Assembly (NCBI GenBank): GCA_039707655.1
Contig: CM077671.1
Span: 302,560,509 to 302,624,508, forward strand
Direction: 5' to 3'
From: Elymus sibiricus
Taxonomy: Eukaryota; Streptophyta; Magnoliopsida; Poales; Poaceae
Length of the DNA: 64,000 nt
In this document: positions 55,639 through 64,000 of the stretch, piece after piece
Position numbering within the stretch: position 1 is the first letter of the stretch
Layout: each line of letters begins with the position of its first letter
The notes under the pieces: generated by a model
Database searches by the model: none
What the model was told of the DNA's origin: nothing
Seen by the model: only the letters and a program-made list of their open reading frames with translations
Program-made: the position numbers and the translations under genes

Positions 55639-56965
55639 CTCCTGGGCTCCATCGTCTGAACGCAGCAACGTATCTAGGGGGAAAGGGAAAGCAAAGCAGC
55701 GGTGAGTACTCATCCAAAGTACTCGCAAGACTGACATCAGATCTATGCTAAGTATGCATCATTATCAAAGAATGGGGTATATCTGGACTGACTGCAGAAG
55801 CAAGAATAGGGGGGAAGGCCTAGTCCTATCGAAGACTAACATCTTCAACATCTTGCAGCATTAGAAGAGTGCAGATTGGTATCTCACATATAGTCATATT
55901 ATTGTAGCAATTTTATTAAGTAACCACGCCCAGAGATTCTTCCCTGACTCCCTGCGAGGAAGCAATCTCGGAGCCACATTCATTTCAAAATAAATCTCAA
56001 TTATAGTTGTATAAGGTCAAGGCACAACTCCAAGTCGTCCAGTTACCGTGGACACGGCTATTCGAATAGATTAATCATCCCTGCAGGGGTGCACCACATA
56101 TTACCCAACACGCCTGAATCACCTCCGGCCGGACACACTTTCCTGGGTCATGCCCGGCCTCGGGATATCAGCACGTCGTCGCCCCACCTAGGCTCAACGA
56201 AGAGTCCAGCCCGCCGGTCTAAATCCTAAGCGCGCAGGTTCGTGGGCCCACTTGCCCTTGCACTCCTGCACGATGCGAACGCGGCCGAGGTCAGTCCTAG
56301 CACCCCTTAGTAACAAGCGCGATGCCGTTACGGTCCACTCGGGCGCGCGCCACTCCATTGCTGACGTCCGAAGAGCTTCGGCTGATACAACGACGCTGAG
56401 TGCCCATATCTTCCCCACGTGAAGGTTAGTGCGTATTAAGGCCAACGACCTAACTCAGATCAAGTACCCAACCCATTAGCATTTTATTAATGCGGGGAAA
56501 GCGCGACCCATGAAGTGCGGTCCGTCGCCCCGCCTCGAGGACCGTGGCAAGGGCCTCTCCTGCCCGTCCACGCCTCATCAACATCAAACCGTGGGTACCC
56601 CTCAGGGCCGACCCATCACCAACATGTTTCTGTAACCAGGTCATAGTAACCGTGTGTATAAAAACATCAAGACGGAACCTGAGGAATCACCCTCAAGGGG
56701 CCCCACTTGATGTAACCGTCAAGGTGGACCTAGAGGAATCACCCTCGAGGGTCCCACACTTGAGGGGTTGCACGACAGAGACATTGTCGGGAATGGTGAA
56801 GGAGGAATCACCCTCGAAAACCATGACCGACTAGCTACACTATAGAGCTAGCATTATGAGTACTTCACGAGGTGTCACCCTCGGTACTCGATAGTAGCAC
56901 TGCAGAGTCGTACAACTAAGGGGGGGTGCGGTGATGTGAGGGGCCTGGCTTGTCGGTCGGTTGAC

Positions 56966-57005
56966 CGAGTCTTCGAGTCTTCGAGTCGTCGAGTCGTCGA
57001 GTCGT
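56966..57005. repeat. 8-bp tandem repeat (cgagtcKt)5
   Basis: Five head-to-tail copies: two read cgagtctt and three read cgagtcgt. A simple replication-slippage minisatellite inside the Gypsy-type LTR. Confidence 0.9.
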
Positions 57006-58588
57006 CGATGAAGAAGCAGGGGCAACTGGGACTAAGGGGTCACTGGGGATTCACTGATCAACCTATACTAAGCAGTTGATAAGATTGCAGGTATAGTAAT
57101 AGTTTATCAAAAGCAGGCTATGCATCAGAATAGGAGCTAACTAATACAGTAGCAAAATCTAATGCAAGCATAAGAGGGAAGAATGGGCGATATCGGAATG
57201 CTCAAGGGGGGTTGCTTGCCTTGCTGGTCTGCGGCAAAGGGCTGATCGTCGACGGTGTAGTCGTACCCGGCAGCAGCGTTAGTCTCGGGGTCTACCGGAG
57301 AGAAGATGGGGGAAGAAACAATAAATATAAAAGCACAGATGCAACACGATGCATGACATGGCAATATGCAGGGCTAGGCATGCACTAACGCAGTACTACA
57401 CGTTGAAGACGGAGCGGGAGAATATCTGACGATATTTCCCGGGTCTTTGGATTTATCGGACAAACGATCCGGAGGGGGAAAGTTCCATGTTCATCATGCT
57501 AGTAGCATGTGACAGATGAACGGATAGCATAATCAGATTCGTGGGATTTTTCTGATCAACTTTCATGTATAAAACTTTTTCATCTGAGCTACGGATTATT
57601 TTCTATGATTTTTCAAAGTTTTAATCATTTTCTGGAATTATTCTATTTATTAAATTCAACATTATCCAGAACAGTGTAGGGGTGACGTCAGCATGACATA
57701 AACATTGCATCAGCAGTCAACAGTGGGGCTGACCAGGTCAAACCTGACCTGTGGGACCCACCTGTCATTGACTCATTTTAAATCCAGGGTTTTAAATTAA
57801 CCTAAACAGAGTTAATTAGTGAGTGGGGGCCACTGCCAGTGAGACATTAGTTTAAACTAATTATTTTCACTAATCTAATTATCCAAATTAGTTATCTGAC
57901 AGGGGTGGTCCACCTGTCATACACACAGGGGGACTGGGACCCACCTGTCAGTGACTGGACCAAGCCTAGTCAGCACGTTGACCTGGTCAACAGGTCAACG
58001 GGGTCGGGCTGGCCCACTGGCCAGTGACCCTGCGGGTGGCCCCGACCGGGCCACATCGGCGGCGGCGCCGTCCGGCCGCCGGAGGAGCTCCGGCGAGCTC
58101 CCGAAACGGTGGCGAGGCTCGGGTTTGCGCTACGGTGGGTCAAATCGAGCGCGACCGGTGGCGTTCGAAAGCAGGCGTCGTCGCGCGTCCATTCCGGGCA
58201 TCGGCGGGGGCTACGGTGGACGGTGGCGAGCGGCAGGTCGACGGCGGCGGAGGCGAGCTTCGGGCAAACTCTGGCGTGTCCAAACCGCAAGCAAAACGAG
58301 CGGCGTTCGCGCGGGAAGTGGTCTACGCATGCGCATGAGGCAAATGGCGGCGTTGGTTGGGCCTAACGGTCGCCGGATGGTCGCCGGCGGCGAGCAGAGG
58401 CATAGGAGCATTCGAGCGCGCGTCGGAGACGGCGCTAGGCGGCACGAGCGGGCGCGTGTGTGTGCGCGTTGTGCTCCTGGGAGCACCAGGAGCACGGTGT
58501 TGCGCTCAGGCGAGCACGACGGCGACGGTGGCGACGAGCACGAGCTCAAAGGCGGCTACCGGAGCTCGGGTGCGATGGAAGCTAGGTC

Positions 58589-60562
58589 TGTAGGGGAACG
58601 CAGTAGAAAAAAAAAATTCCGACCTACGCACCAGCCCAGGACCACTATGGAGACTGCATACAAGGTTTGATCATTTTCGTTACCGACTCGTAGCGCAGCG
58701 GAAGTAGAGTCGATGACGATCGGCGGTGCAGATCCCCGCAGCTAGGATTTTACAACCTCCCAACCGCGAGGATGTATACCCTCATCTGTCCCGCGGACAG
58801 CCCTCCGGGAGGTGGTCGCACAGTCCCCCGGACGGTGTCGCGAACAGCCCTTCGGGAGGACCTCCGAAACTCGGACTGTCACTCGGACAGCCCTTCGGGA
58901 GGACCTCCAAAACTCGGACGGTCACACGGACAGCCCTTCGGGAGGCACTATCGAACTAAGACCGAAACTACGATCTCTCTATAGAGTTGCACACATACGG
59001 TGTCATCTATCCGGCAGGGCTTCGCCGTCCAGAACTAGTTCCTGCCGGAACCTAGACAGCCTTTCGGCTCTACGAAACTATTTTGCTGGGAGGGAGAGAA
59101 GAAGCCAGATCATTGCAATGGCACTTGTATGTGAGAAAGAGTAATCTTTTGGGCTGCCTCCTCACCCCTATTTATAGGGTGAGAGACTATGGTAAAAATA
59201 CCAAAATGCCCTCAGATATTTTCACTATTCATAATAGTGATTCCACTATTCACGACGGCATTTTTCAGCGTCCGGTCGAACTGAAAATATTTATGTGGGC
59301 TTAGAACATTTCCAGTACCCACCAAAATAATTTTCAACGCGAGCCGGAACAATTCCGGTTTAGTGATTTTCATCTGCGAAAAGCATCTGAAGCGGTTTCG
59401 GCAGCTCCGGAACATTTCCGGTTTTCATTCCGGAAAATTCCAGAAAGTTTCCAGAATGATTCTGGCACCCTCCAAGAATTATCAGGCATGTGCCAAAACC
59501 AATTTGACTTTATGGTATCCTCTGAAACAACTTTTCAGTTTCACCGGAACTCATCCGGTGACCTCTCTCTTCGGAACTTTTCCGCTGTCTCCGAAAAACT
59601 TTTTCCCGGAAACTTTCTCTCAGACTCCCTGTCTAGTATTCAGCAGATAGATGACCCTTAAGCGTGTGACCCTATAGGTTCGGTGAAGCATAGACACGAC
59701 CTGGAACCCCTTCCGATCAATGATCAACATCGGAGCCGTGGACACCCATATTGACCCCTATACCCACACGAATGAATATTCGAGTGAACCTCCAGTTGCC
59801 GTGTGCTATTCCTGTTGCTTCGCGATATGTTACAATTACCCGAGGTGAGACATGTTGGCATCCCCGTGGATCAACACCTTGTCCACTATGCCAGTTACCT
59901 CGTTACCGGTATTGTTCTCTTTTCTCGTTCCCGTGTTCCGGCATCCCCGTGATCAAATCACAAAGTGTCTGGCCAGACGATGATGGATACCGTAACACCG
60001 AGAGGGCCCAGAGATATCTCTCCATCGTCGGAGGAGCAAATCCCAATCTTGAGCTATCAAGTTACTTGACATACTTTTCCATGAACCCGTAAGCCGCCGT
60101 AATAGCCACCCATTTACGGATGACGTTTAACAAACCCCAAAGTTCATGAAGCAAGCATGAAGAAACTCGATACTCTCATGGTCTAAGGAATCATGCAAAC
60201 ATTAACCATCTCTGTGTTATTAACCATTAACTTATGACGAATGTATCTCATAGCATAACATCAATTCGGGTCGATTCAACACAAGTGTTCTACCAACATT
60301 GCGCCCTCAAAATTGCCGGCATAGCCATGCCCATGATCAGGAAAACAGGATCATCATGCAATACTTGAGCCAGTCTTAGAGGCCAGACTAGGAATACATT
60401 TTACCGTTTATTATCCCACACATGCACATGAGTTTCCCTCCAAGCCTCGTTTTATTTGTAGACTCGAGAATCATTGCAGTTATAGCATGGAACATAAACA
60501 TAATTATGAACAGGGAGATAATCAATAACATTTATTATTGCCTCTAGGGCATATCTCCTACA
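58589..60562 (-). repeat. 3' LTR of a second Angela-related Copia element
   Basis: On the minus strand it starts TGTAGGAGATATGCCCTAGA, close to the Angela start at 8964, and ends in ...cgttccccTACA at 58589. About 1974 bp. Next to 60562 the plus-strand sequence aactcccacttgcac is the reverse complement of the polypurine tract. The left flank aggtc (58584-58588) should be one half of the target duplication, with the other half right of the window. Confidence 0.88.
58841..58945. repeat. 43-bp tandem repeat in the Copia LTR
   Basis: The unit beginning cg(g/a)acagcccttcgggagg recurs at 58841, 58884 and 58927, a period of exactly 43 bp, followed in the first two copies by 'acctcc.aaactcgga'. It is specific to this LTR and absent from the Angela LTRs at 8964 and 15843. 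Confidence 0.9.
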
Positions 60563-63500
60563 AACTCCCACTTGCACTAGAGTCAATAATCTAGTCAATG
60601 CTAATGCACTTTACACCTATGGCATACTGGTGTAAAATATGCTTCGCATGTGGTATAGCCTGATGTCCAACGGATCTGACGACTTCAGCTCCGTGTGTAA
60701 CTTTGCATATCCTCGCGTTTTCGCGCTTTCACAAAATTCATATTTTGTGTGGACTTGGCTTTGCATATGTGTGAATCATTGGTCGAAACCTGATTTCTCA
60801 GACTGAGCTATGGAGCAACTATCTACAATAGTGTCCCATAGACCAAAGCCATCTTGGAACCATACTAAGTTCATGAATGAACTATATGATTCAACAACTT
60901 CTTTGTCGCTTCTTAAGCGTCAACATACTTAGCCTTTGTTATAGAATTCGCCACAGTATCTTGTTTGGAACAATTTCCAACTACCGTGCCACCATATTGT
61001 GTATCACACAAAACCCTTAACTTAAATCGAAAATCGCATGGAGCATTGATGAAGACTGTATCGACGTAATTACTTACAACGAGCACTTCATAATCTCTGC
61101 TAGCGAGAAAATATGTCATTCAGTACTACTCTGGTACTCAATTACATCTTTCACTGTCGTCCCATGATCAGTGTTTTTGATCACTTTGGTATCTATACTC
61201 GCAACAACTTTGGAGTATTGGACATATCTCGTTGTTTTTACATACCATGGAATACATGATTAATCCAAACACAAGAGTGTGTGGAATCACCATCATGTAT
61301 TTTGCTCATCAGTGTTTTGAGACACCGAGTCTTGCAAAACTCTTTCCATGTGACTTCGGCAAGAATCACTCCTTGGCGTTTTAAATGCTAAAAGGTTTTA
61401 GCACCTTGTCAATATGTATTCATTGCTTAGCCCCATTAGGTAAATCTATCTCCATAGATTATCATGCCTAATATTGAGGCTATTTAACCTAAGTACTTCA
61501 TCGAAAAACTATTTTCAAATGAAGTAATAATTCGTGTCAAGAAATTTTATTTCCAATTAACAATGTGTCAAGCACACAAGGTTTTTAGAAATATTATTAT
61601 GCTCCCACTTACTTTCTTGAATCACAAGCATCTTCGTTACCCATTGATGAAGTCAAACCACTTTGACCATTTCATCAAAATACGAAGAATCCAACTCCTC
61701 TTTGCTCTCTTCTGTCCATCGCTGGAACTCTGAAGTTTGCATACCTACTAGCATCCTCTGGACTGTCAAAATACCTTGGACTGTATCACATACAAGTCCT
61801 AGGTTTCATTTCCATCAGATGGAAATCCTTTTGTCATCCATGTTTCATATCTCATGTTTGAAATATGTATTAATTGCTAGTTCAACCCGAACCGACTTCA
61901 AGCATCGCTACGGTGAGACAATCTCATCGTAGTCAACTCCTTGAACTTGTTATTGCAACAAGTCGAGCTTTATGGTTAAAACATTTTTATCCATATCAGT
62001 TTTTAGTTCCATAAATATTCGTTAGACTCTAAGTCTTCCGAAAGGTGTATCAAGATCTTAATCTTGAATCACTTATATGGAAACTATCTCAGATTGTATT
62101 GGCATTTAGCCAATTCCGGAGTCAGGGCCCATCACCGCTTCCTTGTATATCGTAGGTATACTGTTGTCCAACAACAATATCTCGTTTGCGCACCTGAGAG
62201 GTTTGCACGAGCCTTGCCTACGTGGTTCAGCTGCAAGTTCGACTGAAGTCAATACATTTTATTGTAGAGACTTCCGTATCAGTCGCAGTAGGAAACCCTG
62301 GAATCACTTCCAAGGTTCCTTTCCTTTGACCTGATGATGAAGATACTGGTTATCTTGTCGAGTTGCACTGTCCTCCCACTGACCTTTTATGAGAACTATT
62401 CTTTTTAAAAGCATACCGTTTTGTGGCAAAACCCTTTGCCTCGGTACAGTGGTGGGGGAATACCCAATGACTTGGGATAACCTACAAAGTAGCACTTGTC
62501 TGATTTGGAATAGGTTTGTAACCTTTTACACAAGCCCCATATTCCAAATGTTAAGAAAAGATATAACATGGTTGGGCGTACCATACCATGACGTTATTTC
62601 AACAGACCCGATGAAGCTCTTTTCAGTGTAAAAGCCGCAGTCTCTAAAGCATCACCTTAAAAGGGATAGTGGCAAATTTTATTTATGTCATCTTTGATCT
62701 TACCATGTCATAAATGGTTCGATTACATCTTCACGGACTTTCCACTTGCAGTGGTGCTCCGGGAGGTGTAAGTTATGAAACCCCTTTCACAACTCATCAG
62801 ACATTCGCTAAACTTGTAACTCAAATATTCCTTTCTGCAATCGAATTGTAGAAACATAATTTTCTTGTTACAACAATTTCTACTTCATTTTTGAAAACCT
62901 TATGAATGAATTCAAAAAGATCCAGACTTACGTCTCAACAAGTAAATATCCACATATCTACTTGAGTCATTTCTGAAGATAGATAAATCCACTACTTGCA
63001 ACAACATTTATTGGACTACACACATCATAATGTATGATCACCAATATGTTCTTTGCTCGTTCCTTATGGCCTGTGAACGGTATTTCAGTCACTTCACCTT
63101 TCAGAGGAAAGTTGCAAGTGTCAGATGATTCAAAATCAAATGACTTCAAAATCCATCATAATGGAATTTTCCATGCGGGTTTCTCCAATGTGACCAAATG
63201 CAGTGCCACACTTGTGTGGTATTCTTTTAGTCTTGCGACATTTAGCGTCAGTGTTATGGATGTATCATATTACCATCAATATTCATAGCATACATCCCAT
63301 CATGTATGGAAGCATGGCCCTTCATGTTATTCATAACACCGAACATCAAAAGTTCTCTTATGAATAACCTTCTTGCAAAATACCTTATGCAAAGGGCTAG
63401 AGTGTATGAAACTCTAAATGAATTATGAAAGTAAATACAGAGGTAATGTATTAATATCAATATTCATAACATACTTCTCATTCACAATGAAAGTATGGCC

Positions 63501-64000
63501 CTTTTGTTATTCATAACTCCGAACATTAAAAGTTCTCTTATGAACAACCTTCTTGCAAGATAGTTTATGCAATGGGCTAGAGTGTAAAACTCTAAAATGA
63601 ATTATGAAAGTAAATACATAAGGAATACACTAATGGAAGGTATAGTAACATTTACTATGTTCCCTGTGTGTATCTAAACCTCATTCCTGGCTAGTCTTAT
63701 AGGCCGTAGTAGTTCTTACATCGAGTTGCAACAGAGTGCAATCGAGCGGGTAACTTTGTGATTAACTCACAATACCCAAGAATTAGTGATTAACATGTTT
63801 AACCATAATTCCCAAGAACTATATCTTTGACCAGCCTTCTATACATCAAAAACTTGTATGACATTCATACATGAGCTGGATATTCCAGTCTTCTATCCTT
63901 TTGCCATTTTACTTCTAACGGTTTAACTTTCAGTATTTCTACTACTCTCAGAAGAAGCACCCAACTTAAGAGTGGCGTTAGCCCCGGACTTCCTAGGCGT
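60563..64000 (-). pseudogene. Decayed internal region of the second Copia element
   Basis: Read from the window end toward 60563 it shows, in Copia order, an integrase relic near 63149-62967 (FESSDTCNFPLKGEVTEIPF and HYDVCSPINV, first catalytic Asp kept), RT scraps with many stops around 62600-61400, and an RNase H relic at 61119-60913 (SKQDTVANSITKAKYVDA). Gag and the 5' LTR lie beyond the window. A ~225-bp segment repeats at about 63265-63430 and 63455-63610 ('ggcccttttgttattcataac...gaacatcaaaagttctctta'), a local duplication. Confidence 0.8.
63255..63620. repeat. Tandem duplication inside the Copia relic
   Basis: Two successive copies about 185 bp apart share 'ttcataa(c/t)...ccgaacat(c/t)aaaagttctcttatga(a/c)taaccttcttgcaa' and then 'gggctagagtgta'. 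They differ by scattered substitutions, so the duplication is not recent. Confidence 0.8.

Larger units (their letters stand above)
55260..58588 (-). mobile_element. Long Gypsy-type LTR/element end, minus orientation
   Basis: Starts on the plus strand at tgtgacgcccc, which on the minus strand is the ...ggggcgtcaca end of an LTR type very common in Triticeae. About 3.3 kb is visible before the next insertion at 58589. Features: a small minus-strand ORF at 55558-55638, an 8-bp tandem repeat near 56966, a threefold 'ggaatcaccctc' phrase (56690-56815), and a CpG-rich block at 57950-58590. It sits directly against the truncated Copia pol, so it (or its parent element) inserted into that Copia. Whether all 3.3 kb is LTR is uncertain. 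Family not asserted. The frames at 57951-58670 and similar are readings of the CpG-rich block. Confidence 0.65.

Noticed and set aside
57951..58670. 239-codon Arg/Gly-rich frame
   Set aside because: Reading of the CpG-rich block of the Gypsy-type LTR. It is open in several frames at once and crosses into the next LTR at 58589.

Overview
The window is plant nuclear DNA, almost certainly from a Triticeae grass (wheat, Aegilops, barley or a close relative). It has a BARE1/Angela/WIS-like Copia element, several Gypsy LTRs of types common in that tribe, Stowaway and Mutator-type MITEs, intron-rich genes with GT..AG junctions, and a sulfate transporter very close to the barley/wheat group 1 proteins. 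No rRNA, tRNA, CRISPR, plasmid or phage feature was seen. I read exon borders by eye and checked that they keep the reading frame.

Layout. 1-1779: 3' end of a Gypsy element (PPT plus 3' LTR). 1780-7266: mostly unrecognised DNA, with a possible PIF/Harbinger remnant and a ~470-bp tandem repeat. 7267-8848: solo Gypsy LTR. 8964-17583: complete Angela-like Copia element with a perfect 5-bp target duplication (CAATG), nearly identical LTRs and dead coding sequence. 18508-19901: another Gypsy-type LTR. 20217-21265: LINE scrap and a MITE-in-MITE nest.

21962-26865 is a small gene island with two convergent genes. One is a six-exon chloroplast SET-domain lysine methyltransferase of the Rubisco-LSMT type (+). 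The other is an intronless P-class PPR protein (-). Immediately upstream of the PPR gene, 26985-34467 holds a ~7.5-kb head-to-head inverted duplication of one hAT transposon. A Helitron follows (at least 35031-40476), with a HUH Rep domain, a typical 3' terminus and no visible helicase. A GRF zinc-finger relic lies at 42019-42607.

46796-50181 is an intact 13-coding-exon group 1 high-affinity sulfate transporter (+), with a long leader intron and two GAGAC sulfur-response cores. 51776-52400 is an apparently intact three-exon thionin-type precursor (-). A short-LTR Copia element begins 182 bp upstream of its ATG and runs on, truncated, to 55259. It is followed by a long Gypsy-type LTR (55260-58588), into which a second Angela-related Copia element (58589 to the window end, - strand) has inserted.

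Four host genes look functional: SET methyltransferase, PPR, sulfate transporter and thionin. They have no shared operon-like logic; they are normal genes in a transposon-dominated landscape. The most unusual structures are the hAT palindrome, with its 8-bp duplication split between its two copies, and the Helitron's tandemly triplicated exon.
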